Origin: Rugalucina vietnamica
Taxonomy: Eukaryota; Mollusca; Bivalvia; Lucinida; Lucinidae
Length of the DNA stretch: 64,000 nt
Assembly (NCBI GenBank): GCA_964017185.1
Contig: OZ024870.1
Span: 23,459,621 to 23,523,620 of the forward strand
Direction: 5' to 3'
Below, piece by piece: positions 36,523 to 47,370 of this stretch (positions are counted from its first letter, which is position 1; the number at the start of each line of letters is the position of its first letter). The notes beneath the pieces are model-generated. The model had not been told where the DNA came from. It was given only the letters and a program-made list of their open reading frames with translations, and searched no databases. The translations under genes and the position numbers were made by a program.

Positions 36523-36541
36523 TAAAAAAAAAAAAAAAAAA
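36523..36541 (+). repeat. Poly(A) run inside FB2 right arm
   Basis: About 19 A residues between two GCGAC word clusters. Confidence 0.8.
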
Positions 36542-36634
36542 CCTTGTCGCGACCTTTGCAACCTCTCCGCGACCTCAGCGATTTTTAGTCGCGAAGCGGT
36601 CGCGAGTCAGGGAAATTTTCATTAAAATGTATTT

Positions 36635-36806
36635 GATATTTCAAAACATAGATTGTGGGTACACGTTAGAACCGACTCGCCGAGGCGGTTTCAACGAGTA
36701 ACCACAATCTATGTTTGGGTATACATGTACCCCTGCATACCCCAGTTTTGCTATATAAAAGTGGGATATGAGGGGGTACACATTTCACGGACATGTTTTC
36801 CTTATG
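36635..36806. mobile_element. F-type MITE, right part
   Basis: ACATAGATTGTGGGTACACG core, right symmetric arm ending CACGGACATGTTTTCCTTATG. Left arm missing. Confidence 0.75.
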
Positions 36807-36999
36807 TTTTGTCGCTAATTTTGCTTCAAACATACTGAAAATTGTTCTGAGACTCACTTTCGCTTATAAGTCCTATTACAATCAATATATAAGGGCATAC
36901 AAACTGAAGATGCTGGTCGATTATTCAATCATTTTAGATCGTCCTGAGTGAAATCGTGACTGAAACAACTTGAAGAAAAGCAACTATCAATTCATCATC

Positions 37000-37012
37000 T
37001 CTTTATTTATAT
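37000..37012 (-). promoter_or_regulatory. Possible poly(A) signal 3' of gene 2
   Basis: On the minus strand an AATAAAGAGATGATG string lies about 1.17 kb after the gene 2 stop. The same string is at the matching place after gene 3 (about 57050-57062). Conservation in both flanks is the only support, and the distance is long. Confidence 0.25.
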
Positions 37013-37107
37013 TTTCCTGAAAATTACAAATGCTTGAACAATCTTTCATTAGCATTTAGATATTCGAGTTTTTTCTCAAGTACAGTACAGAGGCAAAGCA
37101 AGTAACA

Positions 37108-37386
37108 TCAGGAAAACATGTCCGTGTAATGTATACCCCCTTATACCCCACTTTTATAAAGCAAAACAGGGGTTTGCAGGGGTATTCCTATTTTTCTTAT
37201 TTTTGCTGTAAAACATAGATTGTGGGTACTCGTTAGAACCGCCTCGGCGAGGCGGTTCTAACGTGTACCCACAATCTATGTTTGGGGCAAAAATAAGAAC
37301 AATATCAAAATTTTTTGCACTGAAAATTTTCATTTTTTACAATTTTAAAAATTTCTATATATTGCATGGGCATGTTTTCATAATGA
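37108..37386. mobile_element. F-type MITE, absent from the gene 3 flank
   Basis: CATCAGGAAAACATGTCCGTG to TTGCATGGGCATGTTTTCAT, core GTTAGAACCGCCTCGGCGAG. The matching site near 57158 lacks it (AAAGCAAGAATTATCTG). Confidence 0.88.
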
Positions 37387-37530
37387 ATGTACTCGAATTA
37401 TCTGCGCCCAGAATTAAAACGCGTCCTTTAAGTGTAAACCCACCATACACATGTAGTTAGAGTGACATATTTTGACTCGATATTTTACCATTAAAATAAA
37501 TACATAAAACTGCCTTTACGGAAACGTACA

Positions 37531-37763
37531 GGACCCAGTTGTTCAAAGCATCGTTAGCTTAACGATATCGTTAAGACATAAATTTGTTAAGCAAATATCA
37601 GCTAAAGTAACAAATACACTGTTATTTTTTGTTGAAAAAATGTGAGAATCCTTTGCAGTGCAAAGGATTTTCACATTTTTTTCAACAAAAAATAACAGTG
37701 TATTTGTAATATTTATGTTTGAAATTTTAACGAAACGTTAACTAACGACGTCGTTAGGCCCAG
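37531..37763. mobile_element. GGACCCAG/AACGA inverted-repeat MITE, absent from the gene 3 flank
   Basis: Outer arms with TCGTTAGC/TAACGACGTCGTTA. A long central hairpin ACAAATACACTGTTATTTTT / AAAAATAACAGTGTATTTGT (37608-37706). Gene 3 flank reads through near 57295. Confidence 0.8.
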
Positions 37764-38176
37764 ATGTGCAGAATACATCTATATGCCAATCTATAAGTTT
37801 GTTTTGGGATGCTGAAATTCGACACCTTAAAAGTGAGGTCTTCCTTTACTTCAAGATATGATTGTAATTCTGGGCCCTGGATCCGATGTTATAAAACTTG
37901 TTTTCATGCTCAACTCAACTGGGCACAGTGTTTTAACTGCTAACAAATACCGAAAACCCCCAAACAGAATGTCATTTCAGGTTGAAATCACCAAAGTCAG
38001 TAATTTATCCAGCGAATAAATGTTAAAATACCAACAATTGTAATGTTAAAATACCAACAATTGTAATGTTAAAATGCCAACAATTGTTTGCATTTTAACA
38101 TTTATGGGCAGGATGAATTTTAGTTGAGCATGAGAACGTTTCATAAGGTCGGAGCCTGGTCTTGTGGATGCGACTA

Positions 38177-38364
38177 TTATATGGGAGCAATCTCATCATC
38201 GTCACATCCCGGCTGACACCGATAGTCGTTGGGGCTCCAGTTTTCACCCGTGGGGCAAAACGTTGGAATTGGCTCAGGGGGTCCACCACATGCTCTAAAC
38301 TCGTTGCTACACACGACGCACGGATCGTTGAAAATAGTTCCCGGGGGAGACATATCACACGACA
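38177..38364 (-). CDS. Gene 2 last exon: chitin-binding-like module and stop
   Basis: Acceptor (minus) CTATTTTAG. Reads SPPGTIFNDPCVVCSN, RACGGPPEPIPTFCPTGENW, ending CQPGCDDDEIAPI then TAA. The Cys pattern is the same as in gene 1's last exon, with an added acidic tail of about seven residues. Confidence 0.8.
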
Positions 38365-39988
38365 CTAAAATAGAGAGAGAAAAACACGCTGAAAATATGG
38401 TTTGAATTTCTCAGACATTCAAACAAACAAACAAACAAACAAACAAACAAACAAACAAACAAACAGACAAACAAACGCACGAAACAGCAAACGAACCCTG
38501 CTTCCAATAAACACACAAACAAGCACAACTCTCGGTTATGCAAAAATGTAAATAAATGAGCCGCCTCGTGGGAAAACCAACAATGTGGTTTCCGAACAGG
38601 TCCGACACAAACTGGCCTGTACAAGCACAGAAGATGGCTAAAGACTGGAAATTTTGGATTTAGAAAGTAGAGGAATTGTACTATCCGAGTAGCGAAAACA
38701 AAGGCGCTGATCAGCTTCGCAGTGACTGCGAAGCTGATCTGCGCCTTTGTTTTCGCCTAGTAACTGCGAAGCTGATCAGCGCCTTTGTTTTCGCCTATGC
38801 AGATTGTTGGTTTTTCCATGTGGTGGCTCAAATAATGAAAACAAAATCTTACGTGGGCATTCTTCTTCGTTGCAAGGTATATCCGATTCTTCCTCTTCAT
38901 CCTCTCCCGGGCACGGCGCTCCGTCTCCTGAGGGTGGTGGGTTGTCGCATTCTCTTGTACGGGTTCGAGTCTGAGTTCCCCCGCAGCAAGAAACTGTACA
39001 CTGAGATGTAGTCCATGAGCTCCAGGGACCCCAGTTACCATCTACATCTAGAAATAATAATTGTGCCTGTGCATGAGAATACCAACCATTTGTGTTCCGA
39101 ACAGGTCCGACACAAACCGGGCTGTACAGTCACAGAAGCAGGCTAGAAACTTGAAATTTCGAATTTAAGAAGGAGAGGGATTTTACTATCTATGTAGCGA
39201 AAACATAGGCGCTGATCAGCTGTGCAGTTACTGCACAGCTGATCTGCGGCTTTGATTTCGCCTATGCAAATTGTTGGTTTTCTCATACAGCGGCCCAATT
39301 ATTATGATAATTTGATAGTTATAATGATAACAATTATACCATACTATTGTTGGCATTTATGACAAGGATGAATTTAATGTTCAGCCGAGTTGAGCATGAT
39401 TTTTTTTTCCAACAAAATTGCGAAAACATGCCCATGCAATACATGTATACAGAAATTTTATTGGTTGTACAAAATCTAAAATTTCATTATATATATATAT
39501 GCTCCAAAACATAGATGGTGGGTACATGTTAGAACCGCCTCGGCGAAGCGGTTCTAATGAGTATCCACAATCTATGTTTTGGAGCAAAAAAGGAGAAAAA
39601 TAGATAAACCCCTGCATACCCCAGTTTTTAATATATAAAAGTGGGGGTTATATATATTGCACGGGCATGTTTCCCGATGTCATATTCTTGGAGTTTGGTG
39701 TTGTTACCTGGCTCAGTGGTAGTGGGCGGTGGGGGTGGGGCCGTAGTAGGCGAGGGAGTTGGGTTAGGGTCACATTCCTCGACTTGTTTCACCCATTTTT
39801 CACATCTTGTTCCTATGCATTTTCCAACTCGTCGACGGTAGCCAGAACCGTGGTATTCGTTGCACGGGCCCCACGGGCCCCAGGTAGTTTCACACGCCTG
39901 AAACTTCGTACACCAGTATCTCTTTGTGACGGTCTGTCCGTGAACTATCTTTACTTTGGTGCAAATTCCATGATAAGAGCATACATTT
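38177..39988 (-). CDS. Gene 2: short paralogue (TSP1-like / TSP1 / chitin-binding-like), 5' exon not seen
   Basis: Three exons on the minus strand: 39988-39708, 39047-38853 and 38364-38177 (stop TAA). It has the same modules as gene 1 without the EGF array. The first visible exon starts in phase 2; later introns are phase 1. A DIRS-type retrotransposon is inserted 13-15 bases upstream of that exon, inside the preceding intron (its ends match gene 3's uninterrupted intron). The upstream exon, presumably with the signal peptide, should lie right of 51.9 kb, and the intron is now at least 12 kb. Product likely a small secreted chitin-binding protein (inference). All visible exons are intact. Confidence 0.8.
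38418..38476 (+). repeat. CAAA tetranucleotide run
   Basis: About 14 ACAA units in the gene 2 TSP1 to chitin-binding intron. Confidence 0.9.
38558..38830. mobile_element. M-type hairpin MITE with a duplicated right arm
   Basis: GAGCCGCCTCGTGGGAAAAC start. GCGAAGCTGATCNGCGCCTT and TTTGTTTTCGCCTA occur twice in a row (about 38729-38760 and 38766-38798), so one hairpin arm has been tandemly copied. Confidence 0.85.
38853..39047 (-). CDS. Gene 2 exon: thrombospondin type-1 module
   Basis: Acceptor (minus) ATTTCTAG; donor GTAAGA. Reads VDGNWGPWSSWTTSQC, CCGGTQTRTRTRECDN, an acidic loop PGEDEEEESD, and ends CNEEECP. 195 nt, differing from gene 3's copy at only a few residues in the acidic loop. 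Confidence 0.9.
39065..39297. mobile_element. M-type MITE with a changed hairpin
   Basis: The central palindrome is AGCTGTGCAGTTACTGCACAGCT instead of the usual GCTTCGC...GCGAAGC, with both arms changed in step (positions 39220-39242). Same variant as at 45.15 kb. Confidence 0.8.
39417..39678. mobile_element. F-type MITE in the gene 2 intron, shared with gene 3
   Basis: CGAAAACATGCCCATGCAAT, TTAGAACCGCCTCGGCGAAG, ending CACGGGCATGTTTCCCGATG. Both outer pieces exist in gene 3 (59944-60002 and 61955-62012), split by later insertions. Confidence 0.8.
39708..39988 (-). CDS. Gene 2 exon: Cys-rich N-terminal segment, TSP1-like module and Pro/Thr linker
   Basis: Acceptor (minus) TTTACATTGCAG; donor GTAACA. 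Reads NVCSYHGICTKVKIVHG, RYWCTKFQACETTWGPWGPC, GYRRRVGKCIGTRCEKWVKQ, then a Pro/Thr-rich tail. WGPWGPC and RRRVGKC are TSP1-like. The exon is 281 nt (phase 2 to phase 1) and unbroken where gene 1 has an intron, after the QAC cysteine. Confidence 0.85.
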
Positions 39989-40200
39989 CTGCAATGTAAA
40001 GTAATATAATTTATGTCGTTTGAGCGCAGTGAATTAGACATAAATTTCCTTTCTCTTGCGGCCGCTTTAAGCAACTTTGGAATAGTGTAGGGACAGCCCG
40101 TTTGATAGCATTGTTCGGTCGTGCGGAAAGGTATTTTGTACACGTATCATTCAAGCTCGAGCCGCTTAGAAGATAACACCTAAATTTTAGACGAACGATT

Positions 40201-40920
40201 ATGGCCAATCTTGACAGCAAGTTAGATGAAATTCTGCACCAGTTGTCTTCGCAGAGGGACGAGATTAATAATTTGCAGACTGAATTGAAGCAGAATAGCG
40301 CAGCAATATCTAAGGAGGTGAAAAAGGTCAAAGAAGGAGCTGACTACACGTGGAAGAGACAGGGTAACAAGTATCAGTTTTTGTTTAATTCTGAGTTAGA
40401 GGAGTCTTTGAAGCAGGCAGAGTGGGCCATAAATCATCAGAAACTTGAATACGGGCAAGAAGTTATTGAGGAGGGACTCAATAAAATTAAACAACGTAAT
40501 AAACTCATAAAATTGGCTGATTTCTCTGAAGGAGGTTGGGAAACGGCGAAGCAATACCAGAATAATCCGCTAGCGAGCGACTCAGAAGATGAGAAAAAAT
40601 TGCAGAAGGCTGAATATAGAGCGATTCAGAAAAAACGTAAAAATGAGTCCAAACATGTGGCCAAAAAGCAGTTCAAGGCATCTCGTACAGAGCCTTCTAA
40701 TTCTCTGTTGTCTAGCTGCATTTTTCCAGCATGGGGGCAAGGAGCATGTGGTATCGGGCCAGTGGGTCAGCTACAGATGGGTCAACGGGGGCAGCCCTTT
40801 CGTCAACAGCCGAGTTTCACAGGAGCCAGGGGATGTTGTTTCGCCTGCGGAAGTTTCATCCATTGGCGTAAGGAGTGTCCCTTCCTCAAACCAGTCGGTG
40901 ACACTACAGGGAAGCAGTGA
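40201..40920 (+). CDS. DIRS ORF1: gag-like protein with CCHC zinc knuckle
   Basis: 239 residues. Residues 1-50 look like a coiled coil (LDEILHQLSSQRDEINNLQ). A charged Lys/Glu-rich middle follows (ASDSEDEKKLQKAEYRAIQK), then a C-terminal knuckle CFACGSFIHWRKEC near residues 213-226, which would bind nucleic acid in the particle. The next ORF overlaps its 3' part in another frame (from about 40589), so RT would be reached by frameshift or reinitiation. This is the only retrotransposon ORF still open end to end. Confidence 0.75.
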   Translation: MANLDSKLDEILHQLSSQRDEINNLQTELKQNSAAISKEVKKVKEGADYTWKRQGNKYQFLFNSELEESLKQAEWAINHQKLEYGQEVIEEGLNKIKQRNKLIKLADFSEGGWETAKQYQNNPLASDSEDEKKLQKAEYRAIQKKRKNESKHVAKKQFKASRTEPSNSLLSSCIFPAWGQGACGIGPVGQLQMGQRGQPFRQQPSFTGARGCCFACGSFIHWRKECPFLKPVGDTTGKQ

Positions 40921-41551
40921 TGGTGCAGGCGAGAACGAACGAGACGAGGGAATCTTAAAAGATGAGTATTTCTTAACTGATGATTTTTATGAATATGAGC
41001 AAGGTCAAGCTGACATTATTGTTAAGGATAGATTACGTAAGCATATTCAATTTTGGCGTGAAATCGGGACAGATCCATTTATTTTGGATATTATTGAGAA
41101 CGGTTATGTTATACAATTTCACTCTACACCAAACAGTATGTTTTCTAAAAATAATAAATCTGCATTACAAAATGAAGAATTTGTTTTGGAGGCTATTAAA
41201 GATTTAGAAATTAAAGGATTAATAGAGAGATGTAGTGAAAGACCATACGTCGTTAACCCACTTACTGTTTCAGTGCAAAATAGTGGTAAAAAACGTTTGA
41301 TTCTTGATATACGTTTAGTAAATAAACATTTATGGAAAAGATGTGTTAGATTTGAAGACTTGGAGGTCGCTCTAAATTTCCTGTATTATGAAAACTGCTG
41401 GATGATAAAATTTGACATTCATTCCGCTTATCATTATATTTCTATTCGAGAAAATCAAACGACTTTCCTAGGATTTAGTTGGAAAATTGGTGGAAAAGAT
41501 GTATTCTTTAAGTTGCTGGTTTTACCATTCGGGTTACGCTCGGCCCCATAT
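40589..41551 (+). pseudogene. DIRS reverse transcriptase, N-terminal part (cut by insertion)
   Basis: The open frame overlaps ORF1, then carries RT motifs: PYVVNPLTVSVQNSGKKRLI, LDIRLVNKHLW, MIKFDIHSAYHYISI (first catalytic Asp region) and LLVLPFGLRSAPY. The frame is then broken by the 890-bp element at 41552. The first part of the overlap may not be translated. Confidence 0.8.
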
Positions 41552-42441
41552 CACCCTCTGTACCCGTGATACAATCAATTACCTTACGTCGGAGACTGAT
41601 ACAACTAGACGCGGCGCGTGGCGGAAGATGGAGTCAGGTGAGTTGACGATTATTTTAATTTTACAGGCATTTATGCGGGGGATTTTGGGTCAAGAGTTAG
41701 CAGAGAAATAAAGTGTACATACCTCTGTTTGTTTGCCATCAACAGTATTCTAAACAACATCTCCTTGCCAAAAAAAAACAATAGTTTTCTCGGTGGAAAA
41801 TTCCACCATCGTCACGAAAAATGATTGCATTTGCTAATTTCTCCAATCTTTCGTCACCTATTGACATTTTTAACGTTTCAATATAGACCAAAATCATTCT
41901 TTGTTACATACAAGCAGAAAACAATAATGAAGTCAGGCTGGTTTGTTCACAATATGGTGTTGAACACACACAGGGTAGATCGAAGGATACAACTAACCTA
42001 TATGAGTCAATTACCTCGATACAACTCACGTATAAGACTTTTGGATAGAAAATGATGCTCCTTACGTCGGAGAATAGAGCAAAAAAAGATACTACTTACG
42101 TCAAAAAAGACTGTTGTACATTGAAAAGCCCACGGACTAGCGAGCACGAGTGTGTCAGGCAGGGCAAGTTTGCATGTGTTCCTTATATCAACATGTTCCA
42201 AGGGCTCTTAGTGGGGTATACATTTAGTGGGGTATACATTTAGAATACTGTTGATGGCAAACAAACAGAGGTATGTACACTTTATTTCTCTGCCAACTCT
42301 TGACCCAAACTCCCCTGCATAAGTGCCTGTAAAATTAAAATAATCGTCAACTCACCTGACTCCATCTTCCGCCACGCGCCGCGTCTAGTTGTATCAGTCT
42401 CCGACGTAAGGTAATTGATTGTATCACGGGTACAGAGGGTG
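41552..42441. mobile_element. 890-bp non-autonomous DNA transposon with about 200-bp inverted repeats
   Basis: Ends CACCCTCTGTACCCGTG and its complement; arms are near-identical for about 200 bases (41552-41753 and 42240-42441). Flanked by CATAT at 41547-41551 and 42442-42446. Removing one CATAT and the element restores the RT reading ...SAPY-CLTKL..., which proves insertion and fixes both ends. No ORF of note inside. The 5-bp duplication and CAC start recall Transib-like elements, but this is not assigned. Confidence 0.85.
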
Positions 42442-42778
42442 CATATTGTTTAACTAAATTGGTTCGACCATTGGTGAAAAAATGGAGTTCTCATGTACTT
42501 AGATGACGGTTTTCGGTTGTAATAGTTCAAGACAAAAGACATTAGATATGGCAATTGAAATTAGGCAAGATATTATTCTGTCGGGTTTTGTACCTAAAGT
42601 TGAAAAATGCATGTGGATACCAGTACAATCTTTACAGTTTCTCGGCACAAACATAGATTCGAAAGAGGGATATTTGACTATTCCTGAATCAAGGGTTGTG
42701 AAAGCGCTCAAGGTCTTGCATGAGATAGAAAGAGATATGAAATCCATCGGAAAGGTTCACGTCAAAAAAAGTAGCTAG
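42442..42778 (+). pseudogene. DIRS reverse transcriptase, C-terminal part with frameshifts
   Basis: CLTKLVRPLVKKWSSHV continues the RT in one frame. The catalytic motif MYLDDGF (42493-42513) is in a second frame, and FGCNSS...FLGTNIDSKEGYLTIP is in a third. Another shift at an A-run near 42770 leads into the RNase H frame (VASFVGQI). RT is therefore dead. Confidence 0.8.
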
Positions 42779-43400
42779 TTTTGTCGGACAGATTATATCT
42801 ATGGCAATAGTGATTGGACATGTCGCTCTTATAATGACTAAGAGTTTAAGTGTGGACATTTACAAAGCCAGTACTTGGTTTTCGCTTATCATACTGTCGG
42901 ATGAAAGTAAGGAACAATTGAATTTTTGGCAACAGAATATAAGAAGTATAAACAGAAAGAAAATGTTTTGTATCAATAAGTGTTCAAAGATGATTTTCAG
43001 TGATGCAAGTGCATCTGGGTTTGCGGGATTTCAAGTCTCCACGGTGAACAAGGTAGTGCACGGCATATGGTCTCCAGACGAAATGGTTAAAAGTAGCACA
43101 TGGAGGGAACTTTTTGCAGTTTACAAGGTTTCACGATCTTTAGTAGATTCGATTAAAAATAGTAAGGTCAAGTGGTATTCAGATAATGCAGCTGTATGCT
43201 CTGTTGTTGCGAAAGGCTCCATGAAAACACATTTGCAGGAAATTGCTTATGACATTTTTTCTTTTTGTGTTCAGCATTCAGTTGAATTATTTTTTGAATG
43301 GATACCAAGAGATATGAACGATAAGGCTGACTATTTTTCAAAAAATTTTCAAAAATTTTGGATTATGACGACTGGGGGTTGTCTGTGGAACTGTTTGAAA
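42771..43400 (+). pseudogene. DIRS RNase H domain
   Basis: MIFSDASASGFAGFQ, STWRELFAVYKV, WYSDNAAVCSVVAKGS and FFEWIPRDMNDKADYFSK give the RNase H catalytic Asp/Glu pattern of DIRS and related elements. The frame is lost in an A/T run at about 43345, just before the next conserved block. Confidence 0.8.
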
Positions 43401-43747
43401 TACTCAATAGGAAATGGGGACCTTTCGCTATAGATTGGTTTGCATCAGAGCATAATGCAAAAGTTGCTACTTTTTACACTCGTTTTTGGTGTGAAAAGAC
43501 TTCAGGAGTTGATGCATTTACGGAGGATTGGGGTGGAAGTAACGGCTATTATGTCCCACCGGTTTCCAAGATTTCTAAAGTTATTAAGCATATGGAATGA
43601 TGTAGTGCCTTTGGTGTGATGGTCATTCCATATTGGGAATCGGCGCCATTTTGGCCGTTACTTTGTCAGAGCAAAGGATGCTTTAGGAAATTCGTTTTAG
43701 ATTATGTACATTTGCCTACGGAAAAGGTTTTTTTACACGCCATGTAA
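43358..43747 (+). pseudogene. DIRS conserved linker downstream of RNase H
   Basis: DYDDWGLSVELFEIL, FAIDWFASEHNAKV, GVDAFTEDWGG, YYVPPVSKISKVIKHM, an in-frame TGA (43598-43600), then CSAFGVMVIPYWESAPFWPL up to TAA. DIRS elements have this segment between RNase H and recombinase. The TGA is a point lesion because homology continues across it. Confidence 0.75.
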
Positions 43748-44947
43748 GTCAGGAAATGGTATTTTCGGCAATCAAAATTTGAAGTTTAGAATGATAGCAT
43801 TGAAAATACGTTTTGAGAAGGCTGTTGTGCCTTGATGAATTGTGAGTTTTTTATAAAGATACTTTTACATGTACATGGTACGTGATATTTAACACTGAGC
43901 GGGTTAGGTTTGATCGGTATGATACGGGTTAAGAAACCATAATAACGGTCGGCGGGCCTTGAGAATACGTTCATTATAATGTAACTTTAAAGTCTCTTTA
44001 TACTTTCAATCATTTTTTTCAATTTTGATAATTTTTGATATGTTCTAGTGCTTCGTTTGCCGAATATGGATCTGTCGAAAACTTCCGAAATGCATTACAG
44101 ATAAACCAATTAAAGACTAATTAAAATTTGACAAAAATGAGTGACAGTGATAAATATATATTTTTGCCCGCCCTTTACACTCGAATTTTATGCGCAAAGG
44201 TCTGGAATACCGGAGGTAAATAGAAACACGTGCTAAACTCTACTGACGACCAAAAGCAACTCGGAGTTATTAAAATAAACACATTTGAAAGTATGATCGT
44301 GTGCATAGACAAATCCTGTTCTTCACTACTTGTCCGGCAATGGTGTGTGCCACAAAGTGATATTTTCGTTGTACATATTTAATCGATTCTTGTCGATTTT
44401 GATTACGGAGAGGCGACATACGGGGAAATTAGGAAAGATAACAATAGGCGCGGTGAAAGACCGTTGAAGTACTCAATTTCACATTCTTTAAATGCATTAC
44501 GTGAACGACGGTGCATTCATCTTTACACCAACATCTTGGCCACGTCACATTTCCTTCTGTAGTAATGCTGTATTTTGCGTCCAGCATTCATACGGTGTGG
44601 CGTTGCAATAAAATCAAAGAAAACTTTATACGTCTACCGCAACAGGGTTAAAAACGAGAATAATGCTGTCAGTGATCGAGTATGAGCTATGTCGACCCGG
44701 GAACATCCAGAACTAACCGTGTAAACCAGCTAACCGTCTAGGTTAAGCGCAGTTCCGATTGGCACATGCACACGTCATATACATGTATAAAAATGCGACG
44801 CAGCAGGTACTTCTAATACGCTTCCGTGCATCGGATGTACGTAACGATAAATACATGCACATCACGAAAAGACGGTGTATGAATGGTGTAGTTATCGCTG
44901 TTGCTCTTGCAGATCATCAAACTACATTTTACTAAGCAATTACATAT

Positions 44948-44960
44948 GGGCCTTCGCATG

Positions 44961-45015
<55 letters not shown>

Positions 45016-45236
45016 AATCGTTGTTTTCGACCAGCTTTGACACAAACTGACCTGTACAATCACAGGAGAAGACTAGAAGCTTGAAATTTGGATTTAAGAA
45101 GAGGGATAGGGGATAGTACTACCCGTGTAGCGAAAACAAAGGCGCTAACCAGCTGTGCAGTGTAACTGCACAGCTGATCTGCGCTTTTGTTTTTGGCATA
45201 TGCAGGTTGTTGGTTATGTTTATATGTGGCGGCTCA
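44948..45236. mobile_element. M-type MITE, changed hairpin, poly(A) in left arm
   Basis: GCCTTCGCATG then about 54 A, then the usual body with AGCTGTGCAG...CTGCACAGCT and ATGTGGCGGCTCA end. Confidence 0.8.
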
Positions 45237-45736
45237 TATAAACCCACTCGATTAGCCTTAAAGTAAGAACTCTTTTGAAACATGTTTTGAAATTCAATCA
45301 ATGTTTAAGCGACCAGAATGCCAACTGATCCCGGCCTCAGTACATATATAGCATTGGGGTCGATCATTCTGTAAATATGGCGGCCACACATATTGGGACT
45401 AGGACACATACGCCACAGGAACGTCAGAGGCACGTCACACATACGCAGCTGGAACATTTCACGTCATTGGTCTCAGTGTATCAAGTCAAGTCAAAATCTC
45501 TTTATTCCCTCGTGCAAGGAAAATCTAGGAAGAACAGTATAAGTAGCTCGACAATGACCCCAGACGGATCAAAGACCGGATAAGTATCGAAATTGACATG
45601 CACATGTCACTGTTACGTGACAGTAGTATATTTACTGGGATTGTATGGACTCACAAGCTTTTATGAACATATCCTATCATATTATTCATGTATCATGTAT
45701 GAAAGATAGACCTTTACATAATCTCTGAGAAAAAAA

Positions 45737-45890
45737 GCCTCCGTGGTGTGGTTTTACCGGGCAAAACAGGGGTATGTGTTCAACCCAGAGATCCTTTAGT
45801 CAGTCCTTTGGATGAGACATTAAATCGAGGTCTCGTCCTCGTACTACCATTGGCTGTTGACTGGGACGTAAAACACCAAATCATACAACC
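45737..45890 (+). mobile_element. SINE 3' domain
   Basis: GGATGAGACATTAAATCGAGG, GGCTGTTGACTGGGACGTAA: the tail also present after the tRNA-like head at 47.2 kb (GGATGGGACTATAAACCGAGG). Confidence 0.6.
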
Positions 45891-46289
45891 CACTGAATGT
45901 ACATGTTGTGCGATTTCTTCGTGTCGCTAAAACTGTCTACATCATTCCATGATTTGCTTTTCCTTTCAAAATGACTTTTCCACCCAAACTTTTACTCGTA
46001 TCCCAGGGTTTCAGCATATCGCTATAAGCGTTTCCTGTTGGTGTGCGGGTTGCATTGCTTCAAATCCTCTACATTTTTACTTTATCTCTAAGATGTTTAC
46101 TTTAAAGGTGTATACTTTTTCATCGAGCGTGTTGAAAACAGAATTGTCACAGGTGCGTAAAAATAAAAACAACTGATGTTCCTTACGTTCTAAGACAATG
46201 AATGAATATCCAGATTTACGCTAACGACTACCCAAATTTTCTGGTAAATATACATGTAGGAGTTTTGATTTCTGAAGTTTGTTAGTTTG

Positions 46290-46447
46290 CTATGTCTGGA
46301 CGGCCCCAACGCTCCCGGGGTTTTCACCAGTACTCTGGTTTTAATGTGTCTTGCTCAAGAACACAACACGGTGTCACCAGTGTGGATCGAACCCGGGACC
46401 GCTTCATCAGGAGTTCGATGCTCTAGCACTACGCCACCGCGGTCCCC
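46290..46447 (-). mobile_element. tRNA-derived SINE
   Basis: The minus strand has A box TGGCGTAGTGC and B box GGTTCGATCC (CCCGGGTTCGATCCACACTG), then a non-tRNA body. Confidence 0.7.
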
Positions 46448-47204
46448 TGTTTTCTGAAGTGAAACAAATAAACTTTGATGAAGTCTATTGAATGGAAACG
46501 TCAGAAATAACCAAGAAATTACTGTAGAAATGTCGACTGACTTCAATCAACAGAGAAAATATTAATATCATTCCACTGGTGAAAACACCATTTTTATAAA
46601 ATATAATTTTGTTAAAGGAATAGGCCCACAAACTATTGTGTGTGCGTTTTATGAAAGCCTTCATGTAGCTGAACAGTTTGCAATAAAGTTTATGAAAATC
46701 AACCAAGGTATAAGAAAATTATAGGGGTTTGAAAATTTTGATGGCCCAAATCCAGAACGAGGCTGTGAGGGTATGACGTCACTCCCTCACAATCATGGAA
46801 TTGTAAATATCTGCCATTTCCATGCATATTAAAGTATGAAAGTTGTTGAAATACTTTTCATTCACTTAATAGAATCATACTGACCTGTTTTCAAATGTAA
46901 AAATTAAGTCTACTACTGTAAATAAGCCGCGATTTTCCCTTTTCGGTCACGTGACTAGCTAAACAAAATGGCGGCCACCATAGGCGGCCATTGTTGAATA
47001 TTAAGACTTTCTTCAAAACCACTTAACCGATTTTAATAAATGTGGTGTCAAAATGTGTGTTTCGCTGATCTCTTTCTTTTGAAATGAAGAATAATGTTTG
47101 TAAACCTATTCCTTTAATATCTTCATTGAAGTCACTGCTAAGTTAAATCTTGTAAAAGACAGATCCGTTGGAGCTCGGTCACTGACGAGGCTCAAGTAGC
47201 CGAA

Positions 47205-47370
47205 AACATGGTATGGTGCAGTGGTTATGTCACTCGCCTTGTAAACCAGGGGGGTCGCAGGTTCGATCCCGGGCTTCTCCAGCCCGTCGGATGGGACTAT
47301 AAACCGAGGTCCCGTCTCCATATGACCTTAGCTGTTGGTGGGACGTTAATCCCCAATCGACCAACTTTCT
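47205..47370 (+). mobile_element. tRNA-derived SINE with conserved tail
   Basis: A box TGGTGCAGTGG, B box GGTTCGATCCC, then GATGGGACTATAAACCGAGG and GTTGGTGGGACGTTAAT. Confidence 0.75.

Larger units (their letters stand above)
34225..36606. mobile_element. Foldback element FB2 (GGCGACC words), with FB1 nested inside
   Basis: Left arm 34225-34470 and right arm 36275-36606 are built of GCGACC, GTCGCCGACTAGTCGGCGAC-like words, with an end CTTACACAGACCTTGCAACCGC. The interior 34560-36270 is a dispersed sequence also found at 19960-20700 on the other strand. Fragment of another end at about 52998 (TTTCACACAGACCTTGCGAC). Confidence 0.7.
36930..38176 (-). repeat. 3' flank of gene 2, duplicated at 56.99-58.24 kb
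   Basis: Shared strings in order: GAGTGAAATCGTGACT, AAGTACAGTACAGAGGCAAA, GTAAACCCACCATACACATG, GATGCTGAAATTCGACACCT, TGCCAACAATTGT. Insertions differ between the copies. Confidence 0.85.
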
